Shown: positions 1 to 18,740, numbered from the stretch's first letter. The stretch is 64,000 nucleotides of DNA from Aspidiotus rigidus (GCA_035079385.1 JAVHKY010000063.1:310001-374000), one strand, 5' to 3'. The notes: a model not told the origin generated them from the letters alone. Numbers and translations: made by a program.

Positions 1-648
1 TGTACTACTCTACATTTAAAACGGAGAGGAAAAAACAAAAAAATTAGTCAGCACAGTATCGTGGAGTATTCAGTCATCACTGCTAGCTCGCCCGCAGACC
101 CATCACTTACACCACCGCCTTTGTAACCACCATGGTTGTATCGTTTGTTCGACATTATTGAAATTATGTGGATCAGATGTTTTCAACGACGAAATTACGC
201 ACATTAACGAGCTCGTCGGAAGATGATCGAATAAAAACACCCTCTTGCACCCTTTTTGTCAGTGACGTGAAAAGCAAACTAACTACCTATACTTACGCCT
301 ATGTCAATCGAATTTTATTTTTGCTTTTCATTTTTTTTCCAGCTGGTACGTTCAGTTTTTCTGTCTTATATTAAATGAGGGTGAATTTTCTGAAAAATGT
401 TGATTCATCCATCGATTAGCTTCCGAATAAAAGAATACTCGTTACAATTCTACTTGAATTGACTCTTTAATGCTGTAATACGAGCAAATATGTAAGGATT
501 ATCAACTATCTTAACTGTGTGTACCCACATAAATTACGCCGAGATGTAACTCAGTCGTGGAATTTTTTTTTCTTTCAATTTGTCCTTTGAAATATTTCCA
601 ATAAAATTCTAACATTCATTAGTATGGAAATATTTTTTACTGCATATA
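1..648. other. Non-coding, no gene seen
   Basis: AT-rich sequence before the first Penelope-like element. The short reading frame at 168-374 has no recognisable domain and no supporting splice pattern, so it is not called. The stretch ends where PLE-like coding similarity begins abruptly near 649. Confidence 0.6.
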
Positions 649-2914
649 CTTCTCTCGGAGGAAGAAACCTCCCTCCTCAACAAAGGATTAAAGTATGCGC
701 TACCTCCAGTTTCCGAGACGTCAGCTAAGGAGGATGTGGTTGTGGACCTGGCCATCCGTGTAGGCCTTCACGAACGAATCCTTGACGATTGCGCGAACTA
801 CGTGGAAAACAATCCAGTCAAATGCACCTCCCGGAGGGAGGCAGTTATTCTCAAAGGCCTGAAGCAGAAACTCTCCTCTGACAATGTTGTTGTATCTAAA
901 GCGGACAAGGACAACATGGTCGTCCTTATGGAACGAGGGGCCTATGACGATTAAGTCCACGAGTATTTGCGGTCCAGTGGGGCCACAGGAGGTTTCCCCC
1001 TCTCCAAGTTCGTGAGTCACGTGCGTGAGGTAAGGAAAGTGGTCAATGATTCGGCCCACATACTCTCGAGTGTTAAAGAGAAAAAAACCGTCCTCACCCC
1101 AACCCTATGCCGCCGAGGCTCTATGGTCTCCCGAAACTCCACAAAGTAGGAGCACCGATCAGGCCCATCTTCTCGGCCATGTCGTCTCCTACCTATCACC
1201 TGGCAGCCTTTTTGGGTGATTGGTTCAAATCCGCTACCCTTTTCAAACCTAAACGTTCCGTCTCAAGTTCCATCGACCTAGTGGGGAAACTCGGGAGTGA
1301 GAGTCCCCTGTTTAACCCGGCCTGGCTCACGTCCTTCGATGTTGTAGGCTTGTTCCCCAACATCCCTCTCGAGCCTACCGTTCAGTATGCCCTCCAAAAG
1401 ATCACACAGGTGAATATTCACTCCAACCTCAAGCTTGAATTTGAACTCCTCAAAGTTTGTCTTAAACCCAACCTACCGTATTTTACCGCCTATAATGCGC
1501 ACTCGTGGATAATGCGCAGTAAAAATTTGAAGCGATGTGATTTTTAAAAGTTTATTAATATGCGCGTATAATCGCAACCCGCGCATAATGCGCACCCCAT
1601 ATTTACGATCTTCAAAAATGGAGAAAAGGTGCGCATTATACGCGGTAAAATACGGTATGTAGTTTTGAAGGCCAGTTGTTCAAATTGCCAGAAGACGTGG
1701 GAATTCCTATCGGCTCCCCCCTCGGCTCTCTCATGGGGGACCTTTTCGTGGATCTTTTAGAGAGGCAGGTTCTCAATGAGGGGAATCTTCTCGCTGCGCA
1801 TGTCTTGTCTTGGCACAGGTACGCGATGACGTTGGGACGGCCCTGAGAGTTCCTTGGTTGAGTTTCTCTCGCACCTCAACTCCCTCTACCCTAGTGTGAA
1901 ATTCACACTAGAAATAGGGAAGTCCAGAATAAACTTCCTTGACCTCTGCATCACCCTCACGTCTCAGGGATACAAGTATAGTGTTTTCAGAAAACCCGCT
2001 TCAACTGATTTATACATCGATTCTTCCTCCTTTTGCCACCCACGGCACAAAGAAGCCTCCTAAAATTCATGATCCACCGACTTGTGTCCCTTCACCTTGA
2101 TCGCAGTGCCTTCCTCACTGAGCTACGCCTCATAAAAGTCTTGGCCAACCGCAACGGCGTCTGTTTGGACATCGACAAGATGGCCAGCAAAAAACTTACC
2201 TCCAAGACCCTAAGTCAGTTGACATCGCTCCCTAAGTTTGCTCCACTTCCACCTAAGACCAAGTGGATACGCCTTCCCTTCTTGGGGAAGTTCACCTACG
2301 GTGTAGCCAAGATCCTCAAACCCTACCAACTTGATCATGCCTTTTACAACCTCCGCACTTTAGGAGCTTTCTTGGGCTCCCCCAAAGATCCTATCCCTCC
2401 CTTGGGTAAGTGCGGAGTCTATAGATTATCTTGCCCTGATTGCCCCGCAGTTTACATAGGGGAGACCGCAAGGAGCTACTCTGTCCGCTTTGAGGAACAC
2501 AAAAAGGCGTTCGACTCATCACTCCAAAAAAAGTATTCGGCTTTTGCTGAACACCTCATCAAGGCAGGTCACCGATTCGATCTAAACGTCGACCAGCCAG
2601 TACGGTTTGAAGGGAATTACCGCCGGAGGAAGGCACTGGAGGATTCCGAGGTACTCCATACCCAGGAGAAAGGCGAGAAAACTATCCTCAATAAGGTCAT
2701 CCCCGAGCACGGATTGGTCTGTACCTATATCAAGCTGCGGCACGCGATGCGACAATCGAAGGAGCGAAAACGGGGGACTGCGAACCTGCCTGAACCCTCT
2801 CCCTCCTTGGAGATTAGTACAAACGGTCGCAAAATTGGCAAGAACGGAAACAATGAACCCAAAGAAACTGCTGATTTAGCCGCGGAAATGGCGTGGCTTG
2901 AAAGCGTCAACTGA
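649..2914 (+). mobile_element. Penelope-like retroelement, broken reverse transcriptase plus GIY-YIG endonuclease
   Basis: The family moves by target-primed reverse transcription, using an RT fused to a C-terminal GIY-YIG endonuclease. Visible pieces in order: an N-terminal stretch from about 649 (LLNKGLKYALPP); KADKDNMVVL at about 898-930; YGLPKLHK with GAPIRPIFSAMSSP at about 1120-1190; RT motif A, FDVVGLFPNIP, near 1338-1370; motif B, GIPIGSPLGSLMGD, near 1702-1743; the active site RYADDV near 1818-1835; a conserved tail; and the GIY-YIG domain (GVYRLSC, VYIGET, RFEEHKKA) at about 2410-2510. It is dead: an in-frame TAA at 952-954, frameshifts near 1100, 1828 and 2050, and a MITE inserted at 1476. 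The 5' part is missing. The last frame is open to 2914. The assignment is firm; the exact ends are not. Confidence 0.9.
1476..1655. mobile_element. TA-flanked MITE inserted in the PLE reverse transcriptase
   Basis: A 180-bp insertion with terminal inverted repeats beginning CCGTATTTTACCGC and running about 27 bp, with one mismatch between arms. TA sits at each side (1474-1475 and 1656-1657), as expected for a Tc1/mariner/pogo-type duplication. PLE coding sequence resumes just after it, so the insertion followed the PLE. It has no coding capacity, so it is non-autonomous. Confidence 0.88.
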
Positions 2915-3308
2915 CGGCACGTACTCGTCTGGCTGATTCATTATCGCTGGTATGAACCTGTACCTTCAATTAGTAATTTTCTTTCTTTCTCGGTGTTCTT
3001 GATCTTTTATTTCACCTCAGTCTGTGTTTGTTATTCGTTGATGTTTACCGAAAGATCTTCGGATGTAATTTAAACGAATAAAAATATTTACGGTTGAGTA
3101 AGAATTTGAGTGTGCTTTATTTCTATTTTCAATTTTAATAAAGTATATGCAGTAAAAATATTTCCTTAGATGTGTCGTAACGTCAGGAATCAAATCTCTA
3201 AGATTGCTTCATTAGTATGTTGCATTAATCTCAGTTTGTGAAACAAACGGTTTGTTGTATAAGTTAAAGATTTCATAAAACAACTGGAGTATTTTCTTTC
3301 GTATCTAA
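2915..3308 (+). other. PLE 3' flank and AT-rich spacer
   Basis: This follows the PLE stop codon and probably holds its 3' untranslated part. AATAAA hexamers occur at 3077-3082 and 3134-3139. No hammerhead-like core was found here, unlike other PLE tails in the window. No gene seen. Confidence 0.5.
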
Positions 3309-3606
3309 GGGCCTGTTTTACCAAAGTGCTAATCGGCGATTAACGAACGCAAAAATCTGAAGTTTCTATAAAACGCCGATTAATCCATAAAAAAAGTTTT
3401 ATCAAAATTTAAATCTCAGATTAATCAATTTACTGGCCAATATTGGCGAGTAAAACTAATCGGAGATTAATTGATTTATCCCAGTTTTAAACCTATTAAT
3501 CTACGTTTAATAGCTGATTTTGGTAAAACAGGACGAATGAAAAATCGTTGTTTGAATCAATCGTCGATTACCGTCGATTTTACTGTAGTTGCGGTAAAAC
3601 TGGCCC
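3309..3606. mobile_element. PIF/Harbinger-like MITE
   Basis: A 298-bp non-coding element. The left end reads GGGCCTGTTTTACC and the right end is the reverse complement of GGGCCAGTTTTACC, one mismatch. The direct repeat TAA flanks it at 3306-3308 and 3607-3609. A GGGCC-type terminus with a 3-bp TWA duplication is typical of PIF/Harbinger elements. The inside is AT-rich with repeated GATTAA/TTAATC motifs. The short frame at 3471-3659 lies largely inside it and is not a gene. Confidence 0.8.
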
Positions 3607-3609
3607 TAA

Positions 3610-4311
3610 GGAAGAAGTACAAGAAATTAGCCAGATTTACCATCAATTATAGGCAATGATTTTCGTAAATTGCAATTTCTTAGGATCACTACCTTGTGCC
3701 GCTTAAAAGTTGGAAATTTTTGTAAGTATCGTACAAATACTAAAAAAAAATTTTCCAAGCCCTCGTTGTATTTATTTACTCTGTCAACGAAAATTTTTTA
3801 AGCCCCTTTTTTCATTATACTTATCCAATTCAACGAAAATTTTTTTCAGAAGTCGCTTTAATACAGTATATTAATATGTATACCATTTGTAAATCGAAAT
3901 TTTTACAAATCTCTAAATTACATTAAATCTTCTCCTTCCAATAACTATAGTCAGTTTCCTAAATTTTTGCCGGACTGAAGGTCGACATTTTTCACTCTTA
4001 ATAACTCTATGAAACAAGTTTTTGGTCGAAAAAAGAACACCCTTGTAGTAGAATGCTTTCTTCTCTGTCTGGGCACAAGGCAATTGTAAAAAGAGCAGTC
4101 AGTATTCAAATAATATATTTTAAATTACGACAAGTTACGTCTGTACATTTTTAATGGAATCCTAAATTATTTCCTTGAAAATACAGTGTATGGTTACCGG
4201 AGAAATGAGTAAAGCGGTTAGTTTCTTCCTCTTGACCACGTTCTATGTGAAAATGAACAAGTGATGCAAAATCTCCTCGAAAAATATCGACGATAAAGAA
4301 CAATCTCCCCC
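3610..4311. other. AT-rich non-coding stretch
   Basis: No gene, RNA or repeat with clear borders was seen. AAAATTTTT-type runs recur at about 3710-3860. Confidence 0.55.
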
Positions 4312-8780
<4,469 letters not shown>

Positions 8781-8784
8781 AGCG

Positions 8785-8870
8785 CCTCGTCATCGTCATC
8801 ATTTCATCTTCCTGGATGACGTTTCGGTTAATATTATTTTCTTCAGGAATGAAAATTTGAAACCATTACC
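8785..8870 (-). mobile_element. Possible PLE tail remnant
   Basis: On the minus strand a CCTGAAGA block is followed by CCGAAACGTCATCC. This is the order and spacing seen in Penelope-like 3' ends that carry a hammerhead-type core (CTGANGA then GAAACGTC). Stem I does not pair and no PLE coding sequence was found next to it, so this may be a decayed tail or chance. Confidence 0.3.
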
Positions 8871-9610
8871 TAAAAAAGATATCTTCGTTATTAAGAGGGT
8901 AAAGAATCGGTAATTCGTGACGTAAATGTATATAATTATTATTTGTTTAGCTCTCTGTAATTTAAAGGAGTAGGTTGGAGGTTGTTGGATCGTCTGCTCA
9001 TTCCTTTAAGGTATCAACAGGGTTTCTTTACTTATGATCGTAATGTACGAATTTCTCTACAAAAAATATCATATTTTACAAAAAAAAAAAAAAACAAATA
9101 AAACCTCGCTAACTCAGAGAGTGTGGTTTTAGAATCATCGTTCATCTGAAATGAATGTGGTAGGAATAGTACATCAGCACTTTATGAGTGCAGATGTTCG
9201 TGCTAAAATTTATCAAGATTTCCCATTCAATTTATCCTCGCTTCGTATTCACCCGCAGAAAGATGAACTTTTTTCGAATGTTGAATCTATCCAGTTCAAA
9301 ATAATAAGTATACTTCCCTTCCTACCCTCTGTGTTTTAAACGGAAATTTTCACAGAACCATCTCACACATAATCTGGTCTTTCAGATTGTTCAAACAAAA
9401 CCAACGCGCATTGTGCGCCTTCTATACAATGCTATTACTTACAATCTGTCGACTGAAGTTTGTTTGATTAATTTTTTGTTGATTCCTGATCGTTTATTCG
9501 TATAATGAGTTTCGGATCAAAAATTTTCCTCGTTAATATCTTATTTTGTCCGATTCAAAATACTGAAATTTATGAAGCTACACATTTGAGTGCGGTCACT
9601 CATTTTGCAG
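8871..9610. other. Non-coding upstream of the unknown spliced gene
   Basis: Contains an A15 run near 9080-9094 and short frames at 9151-9339 and 9505-9690. The second runs through the putative exon at 9611-9646 in the same frame. Earlier exons of the unknown gene could lie here, but I could not place them with confidence. Confidence 0.4.
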
Positions 9611-9646
9611 GCATTGATGCATATTACCTTAATATTAGAAGGCAAC
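9611..9646 (+). CDS. Possible small 36-nt exon of the unknown spliced gene
   Basis: Bounded by an acceptor (CATTTTGCAG) and a donor (GTGAGT). Its end phase, one leftover base, fits the next exon at 9764, giving DAYYLNIRRQHVGRED across the junction. The support is only splice-site quality and frame, so the exon is tentative. Confidence 0.35.
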
Positions 9647-9763
9647 GTGAGTCGGACAGTATTTTTGAACCTGAATATATAATCTGTTGATAGGAGAGAA
9701 TGAGGGAAATTATCGTTAATTTCATTAGGTGTTCTATTTTTCTGTACTTTTTTTTATTTTTAG

Positions 9764-10366
9764 ATGTCGGAAGAGAAGATCAGCCATTAGAACCCATCGA
9801 ACCTCGTCGACAAACACGAATAAAAAAGACAATTTGTCGTCGTGTGTTCACCAGTCACTTTTTTCGAGCGCGCCAAATCGAGTGGATCAACACCGATCGA
9901 AAACGAGTGCTCAAGCTATTATATAGCAACCACAAAGACCTTTTCAATTCTATTTTCGTGATGCGTGAGAAGAAAAGTCATATTTTCTTGAGTTCCGAGT
10001 ATAAATACCATCGTATTTTCTCGGGTTCCGCATACAAATATCATAATCCGTACTACGAACGTCGAGTACGTATTGATCGTGTCGAGGAAAATGAACTTGT
10101 TTTCAAGTGCGTGGCGAAAGATCGACCGTCCGGTGCGATCAAGGAATATTTCATATCGCGAGCTTACGACGTCAGCATAGTGACTCGTGCGGTTGCCTCA
10201 TCGTATCCTATTGCCGGACGGTTCCTACTTTCGTACGAGGAAGATCCTAACATATTGAAGGTAGTGGCGATGGCTGAAGAGGCAGCAATACTCGAATTTG
10301 AGTTTCCCAGTTATTTGGACGCAGCTAACATGGCTTACATATCAAGCAGAGTGGGCCAACCACAAG
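9764..10366 (+). CDS. Exon A of an unrecognised spliced gene
   Basis: An open exon of 603 nt starts after a polypyrimidine tract and TTTTTAG acceptor and ends at a strong donor (CAAG then GTAAGT). It encodes about 200 residues: a basic start (RRQTRIKKTICRR), a Tyr/His-rich part (EYKYHRIF, AYKYHNPYYERR), then ENELVFKCVAKDR with EYFISRAYD, and an acidic end. No signal peptide, membrane segment or known catalytic motif is evident. An alternative start at 9700 would read through the acceptor into a hydrophobic run; I prefer splicing because the tract before 9764 looks intronic. Exon B continues the frame exactly. Function unknown. It could be a lineage-specific host gene or a domesticated element; no transposon hallmarks flank it. 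Confidence 0.6.
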
Positions 10367-10604
10367 GTAAGTGCCAACGAACAATGTTGAAAATAGGAGC
10401 TCAGAAAAGACCTCCACCAAACTATCGTCCCCTGATTAAAGAAAGTTAATTACCGCCGATATTGGAAGCAGGTAAAAATAATAGGCAGAAGGCTGAAAAT
10501 GGGAAATTGTATAAGACGTAAATAATCATTTCTAGAGCGAGTAAAAAAGAACGGGAGAATATCCTATGAAAGGCTCTTAAACTTTTTCCGTGCTTTTTGT
10601 ACAG

Positions 10605-10936
10605 CTCAGCCTCCGAATTTGGATCCAGTGTGTTCTTTAACGCCTGCTGAAAAGTTGAGAGTCTGCTCTTCTTTGTTCGGGGCACCTAAATTCGAGAAAA
10701 AGATTACGTACACACCAATTGTTGAAAATGTTCAATTAGAATGCGAAGAAAAAGTTTTGGACTTTAGTGCTCACTGGAAAAACCCGTTTAAGGAATGGGT
10801 GATCGGTTGTAAAGCTTTAAATCGAGCGAAAGATCGAGTTACGTATTACGTCTCTCGAGGAAAGGAAGCCAAGACAATCTATGCATATCGTTTCGCTGGC
10901 CACCAGATGATACACATGTATAATATGTGCAAAAGA
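10605..10936 (+). CDS. Exon B of the unrecognised spliced gene
   Basis: This 332-nt exon follows the acceptor TTTTTGTACAG and ends at donor AGA then GTAAGT, in phase 0. Joined to exon A across a 238-nt intron, the frame stays open, giving VGQPQAQPPNLDPVCSLTP at the junction. The module EWVIGCKALNR...VTYYVSRGKE is weakly like ELVFKCVAKDR...EYFISRAYD in exon A, suggesting tandem duplicated domains. The next exon was not found; if the donor is not used, the frame closes at 11014. No known family recognised. Confidence 0.55.
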
Positions 10937-11349
10937 GTAAGTGTAGTTGACAGGTTGAGATCCTTCACTTCAGACGAACCACCAACACAATTCCATTCTC
11001 AACGGGCATCATGATTGTGATCATTTTGAAAAAAGTTTTTAAGTATTTTTTGGAGCAAAGTATGTTATCACATAATTATTAATATTATAATGGAAATTCG
11101 AAACGAGAAATTTTTTATCGCGAGTTCCAGAAGAGGATCGGATGAGTCGATTAATAGCGTGAAATATCCGCGAGAAAAATCTAGAGAAAGCTGCAGAAAA
11201 GAGCTAGAGTTCAAGGCCTTAACCAAGTAGGAAATTTATATATGTAGTAATAGTAATACAACCCTCACTCGCAATGAAGATGATCGACCTCATAGCTACG
11301 CCAGTTGCTTTGATAACAAAACTCCGCGCACTCAAAATTTAAGTCTATG

Positions 11350-11412
11350 CAGGTAATGGCTTTGTGATACCTCGTAAGCGAGAGATAGTTGGTTCAAATT
11401 TCACTACGAGAA
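11350..11412 (+). repeat. Candidate tRNA-derived SINE head
   Basis: TGGCTTTGTGATA resembles a pol III A box, and GGTTCAAATTT, about 34 nt later, resembles a B box (consensus GGTTCGANNCC). CTCGTAAGCGAGAG between them can fold as an anticodon-like arm. A functional tRNA is unlikely because acceptor arms do not pair, so a degenerate SINE head is the better reading. Confidence 0.35.
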
Positions 11413-13300
11413 AAAATTCAAAATTTGTTTTTCTTTGTCTTATAATTCCCCCCCCCCCCCCCCTCTTTAATAAGCATAATGTCGAGGTTTTTGAAACTCT
11501 TAAATTTGATTATGTATAATAGGAAATGTATCTACAAATATTTATCCGTATTATATCATTCTGCGGTCCAAAATTGAAAAAAAAGAAATCGAGGTGGGTG
11601 GTCAGCCCGAGGTTGAGGGGAAGAAAGAAATCTGCAGAAGGAGTGCAGGGTGCAGAAGATATTAAGTGGACTGTGGATGAAAGGAAATTGGTGGAAGCCT
11701 TCTCCTCGCGTTGAGTTAGTACGTCATCTTATCCGTTTTTTTTTTTAATCATGTGAGCTAATTTTACGACGACGATAATCGTACGTAGCTACCGATTACT
11801 TCAATTTAGATTTCTAATTTTATATTTTCACACTCGTTTTCCGGAAAAAACGTTCGAAATAAAACAATTTACGGATACTCGACAAGCGTATCGTATCTCT
11901 TTCGATCGGCAGAAGTGAAGGAGGTTGCAGGTGTAATTAGGATAACAGGCGCTGAAAATAATGTAATACGGACGACGAAGCAGATGCGTATGTGTACAGG
12001 TGTTCCGTTTACTCTGTATAGGACGCGTGCTACTACAAATGTACACTAAGATATATTTTTTTTACCCGCTAACGCTCGTGCTATCATTTTATCATTCGCG
12101 CATCGATCGAGTATGATGAGTGAGAGGATGAAAAAACGTGAACGAGAGGGACACACAGACAGAGTGAAATCGAACAGGGAAAGAACTGTTAGTTATATCT
12201 GAATATTGTAACAAGTATAATTTTTCCCCTTTCTTTTCCGCAGACGATTATTTCAAACGTTTCTGCGTCCCCTTTGATAATTTCTGAAAGCAACCTGCTC
12301 CGCATAATGAACGTTTGTACAGTATTCTAAAAATAATCGATGTTTACGGAGAGAAATTAAATTTTCATTTGTTTTATCGTGAAAAGGGATTCCAGTTCTA
12401 CCGCGCGGTCGTTCGAAAAATCGAATGTACAACAAATGCAGTCCATCAATATGATACATGTATTTTCGCCAATTCTTCTGAAGTCAAACAATGCGAAAAT
12501 AAATCTTCGAGGATTGTTGATGAATACATCGCTACCTACATTAATACTGAGGAGAATGTCCACTACAATATTTTGCTATCGACGTGATTGGGTATATCTG
12601 CTACAGCGAGGTACAAACAGAGTTTTATATTTATTTGTACGTGGAAATTGACGCTGATATTTTTAAGAAAGAGGGCAATTGAGGAAGTAAGACGAGGTAC
12701 CATTGTACGATTTTTGCAGTGCATCAGATTTGAAATTATATACCCATATATCACGCTCTGGTATTCCATTTCGCGAGAGATCACGTATATCCACGTTTTA
12801 ATTGTCAGGTTAGGAGAAAAAGCTACCTGCACGGTGAGATAATTTAGGGTAGCTCCGCAGTATGGTAAAATACTTCGCTATCATACCAAAAACCATCAAT
12901 TGAAAAGATGCACTGTATCAACCGGTATCTAATTCATAAGAAAGATAAAAGCAGAAGAAATAAAAACGAAAAAATTGAATAAAGGTCCGAATAAGAATTC
13001 GATGGAACCTATACCCAAGCAAAGCGTTGATAGCATCACAGCTAATAGTGATAACTCGGCATTCTTCAAATCTATGTTTTTTTATAAGGATTGAATCAAA
13101 AATAAAGTATTGCTCAAAATTTTTCAAGTCCAAAAGGTTACTCGTTTGAGTATAAAGTCAAGAATGCATAGTTGGTATTGAGCGACCAGGACGTGCTGGA
13201 GTAAATAACTGTATAAAATAATGCTAAGATTAGAAAAAAATATCAATACAAAAATAGTATATTACGCTACAAGAGAACAAAGTAAGCGATATCCAAACAA

Positions 13301-13395
13301 GCGCTTTGGCGACTCGAGCTAGCGAGGGCCGCCATGCAGTGCGAGTTTGTCGCGTGTATTTTGTTCTCGTGTTGCATACGCCATTTTTCGGTGCC
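13301..13395 (+). repeat. Dispersed repeat, copy 1
   Basis: About 95 bp from GCGCTTTGG through CGAGGGCCGCCATGCAG to CCATTTTTCGGTG. The same series of blocks occurs in inverse orientation at 55098-55194 with clear but imperfect identity. The unit is GC-rich compared with its surroundings. Family unknown. Confidence 0.65.
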
Positions 13396-13952
13396 TCTGA
13401 AAAATGTTCGTCGCGCATGCGCATTGCATGTGCAAATAGTGCAATGTGATTCAATTCCCTAAAGAAAAACCCGACGCGTCTTCATTCTCTGTGAAGGAAA
13501 AACGCAACCTCGCGCCCTATAACAAAGCAATGTGTTTTTGTTAGAGTGAACCGAAAAATTTAATAATTTTACCCCATGGTATTGTAAGAATCATACTTTT
13601 TACATAATTATTTTGATATCTATCGAATATAAGGTGAATCAAATTTTTTTTATTGCACATTTTTGAGACCCGTCAACCTCCTCATACGTTGCAAATATTT
13701 TACAGACAAACATTTTTTTAAGAAATAGTTCTCTCATATCATTGGGATTTGTGGACGATTTTATTGGAACGTTTTATTGTAGCTAGGATTGTAGTTGTAT
13801 ATAACGATATGATGTATTTTTTAAATATTAGAAGACCATAGGAAATTTTGTGCATGATGTAAATTTGTTGTAGATTCTTGAAGTCTTCTTTTTCTTTTAA
13901 CAAGCTATTTAACTATTCAATGGTTCATTAGTTTGGGAAAAAATATTGGAAC

Positions 13953-14408
13953 CACGGTAGATTATAGAGGTATTGACACAACGAAAAATTTCTGTCGCAC
14001 GAATTGTGTTAATTCATACGGAATTCCGCTACGCTCGCAGCGATCGTTTGAATACCTTCCACACCCCACCTGTGTCGGAACCTTACCGGAGGTACCCTAA
14101 TATTGACGAAATTTTCGAGGGTTGTAAAAGGCGAAGAAATTCACCTAAGAATATAATTTTTTTTTAAATAAGTAGAGCATGGTGAGTTGTCTATTCGTAC
14201 CCGGTTTCAGATTTTTAGGTTAATACGTGATTCCTCTACGAATTTTTAAAAATTGATGAATTTACATTACCTAGTATTCATGTAGTTTTCATGCTTAGTA
14301 ATACCTTGCAACGCTCCTAGCGTAGATTATATCAACTGACACAACTCAGGCGACAGTAACAAACACGGCTAATATACGTTCGTGTCAATACCTCTATAAT
14401 GTACCGTG
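13953..14408. mobile_element. Non-autonomous DNA transposon with 8-bp duplications (hAT- or P-like)
   Basis: A 456-bp element with inverted ends CACGGTA(G/C)ATTATAGAGG continuing through TATTGACAC, about 27 bp with one mismatch. The direct repeat ATTGGAAC flanks it exactly at 13945-13952 and 14409-14416. Eight-base duplications fit hAT or P superfamilies; Merlin is also possible. The frame at 13973-14167 has no transposase similarity. Confidence 0.85.
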
Positions 14409-14559
14409 ATTGGAACTAAAAAGATTTATAGTAGAGGGTGGATCGCAGGAAGTTTAAAGTGATGGTGATGGTTTCTGAATTGTTGGAAAGAGCAGAAGGG
14501 GCTTGAGAAGAGACGGAAAATGAATTTTACTAGAAGAGAGAAGGCTAGGTGAAAAAATG

Positions 14560-17240
<2,681 letters not shown>

Positions 17241-18740
17241 ATTTGTTGCTGAAGCCGTAGAGTATTCAGTTGTTTTCTGGATAGTCAGAATAATTGTTCT
17301 TCAGAAGCACATTAAATATGAAACACGAGTTGAAATGTCAGTAGATAGTTTGCAAATCGTAAGAGTTTACCGCCTAAAAATAGCGAATTATCTTAGGGGT
17401 ACAGTTTCAAGCAACTCTAAATTGCCGGGTACTTCTGATAACCTTTCATTCACTCATCATCTGACATCTACTAAATTAGTAGGTTATTTAAGAAATTCTC
17501 ACGTAATTATAGCAACAAAGCTAGTTTGTAAACAACGAGAAACGTGTACCGTCTGTATAAAGGAAGATACATCGCAACGGCGATAAGTTTTCTTAATTTC
17601 TGGCAAAGATATACAAAGATACCTACTCTCAAACAAGTCTCATATTCTCAGGTAGATAGAAAAGAATATTTCCGTACGTGTACAAGTGCGTACCGCCCGC
17701 GCCGGGCCGTGTTTGGAAGATCTGCGATGGTATAGGAAGAAAAACAAACGCAAGTCAGCTTTCTGCTTTCTCTTTTTCATTATGCTAGCGACAGCCCTTC
17801 CATCATTCGTAATAATATTCTAAATTACGTTCAAAACAAAAACCAGATCTTTTCATTTTCAGCTTTCGTGTACAGTGCAGAATATGCGACGTCAAATGGT
17901 GGGTGGTGGTTTGCGGGGAGCAACGCGCGGACTGTTGATCAATATGAGCGTTATATTCGTTTTTAAAATACTAGCTGCTGCACAGCCCGTGCTTTAGAAG
18001 TTTTCAAGAACACAAGAGGTGGAATTACCGTACGGCAAACGCAGCACGTAATATAACAACTTCTCGACATCTGGTTACGATCTGGCCGCGTGCCTTGTTA
18101 TAAAAGCTTTTCGCCGCTTCTGCTGTCATAAGCACACTTGTAGACATTATCAATTCCATTTGCTGGCGAAATGTTGTACACGTTTTTCCTTCCTTCCTTC
18201 CTTCCTTCCTTCCGTCCTTCATTATTCGTCCGCGAGCGAAAAATTTTCAATTTTCATATTATTGTATGAAATAGTACGAACTACAGTCTGCACCTATCGA
18301 ATTGCTTCATCTCTACAGCTAGGGGTGTATCGGACGAAAAAACTACGTGGGTACGTATTTTGACGTTCGTCACGAACATACTCCTATCTACCGCATTGTC
18401 GTCAGCGGTATACAGTACGGTTCGTAAAAAGAACGTTGCGACATATTGTATTCCTGTATTCGATACACACTCATATAAAAAATTCTTCAAATGTATGCGA
18501 CTACGATCGAAAATCAGCAGACAAAAACCTAAGTAGGTTCACATACTTGATGTAGAAGGTATCATCGCATTTTGTATTCCGAAATCTTAGCGGTCTTTAA
18601 GCACGAGAGATATTTCTGGAAAGGTTTTTAAAACTGGCCATGTCTAGTTTAGTAACTTGAACGTGAGATGAAATTGGAGATACGAATAAAAAAATGGAGT
18701 AAAAATGTTGTGTTGAATGTATAGATACATTTAATATTCG
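17241..18740. other. Non-coding stretch
   Basis: No gene supported. Contains a (TTCC)n run at about 18186-18213. Frames at 17335-17735 and 18025-18490 show no domain. Confidence 0.5.

Larger units (their letters stand above)
10937..13952. other. Non-coding stretch with short repeats
   Basis: Holds a tRNA-like SINE candidate (11350-11412), a C15 run near 11449-11463 and one copy of a dispersed repeat (13301-13395). Several overlapping short frames at 12250-12850 lie on both strands with no recognisable domain. Later exons of the unknown gene could be hidden here, but none was identified. Confidence 0.4.

Noticed and set aside
721..1059. Minus-strand 112-codon frame
   Set aside because: Shadow of the PLE coding sequence on the + strand.
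11350..11412. Functional tRNA gene
   Set aside because: Only box-like motifs are present; no pairing acceptor stem or clear anticodon loop, so it is kept as a SINE candidate only.
12253..12842. Cluster of overlapping frames on both strands
   Set aside because: No domain, no consistent splice pattern and no codon pattern favouring one strand.
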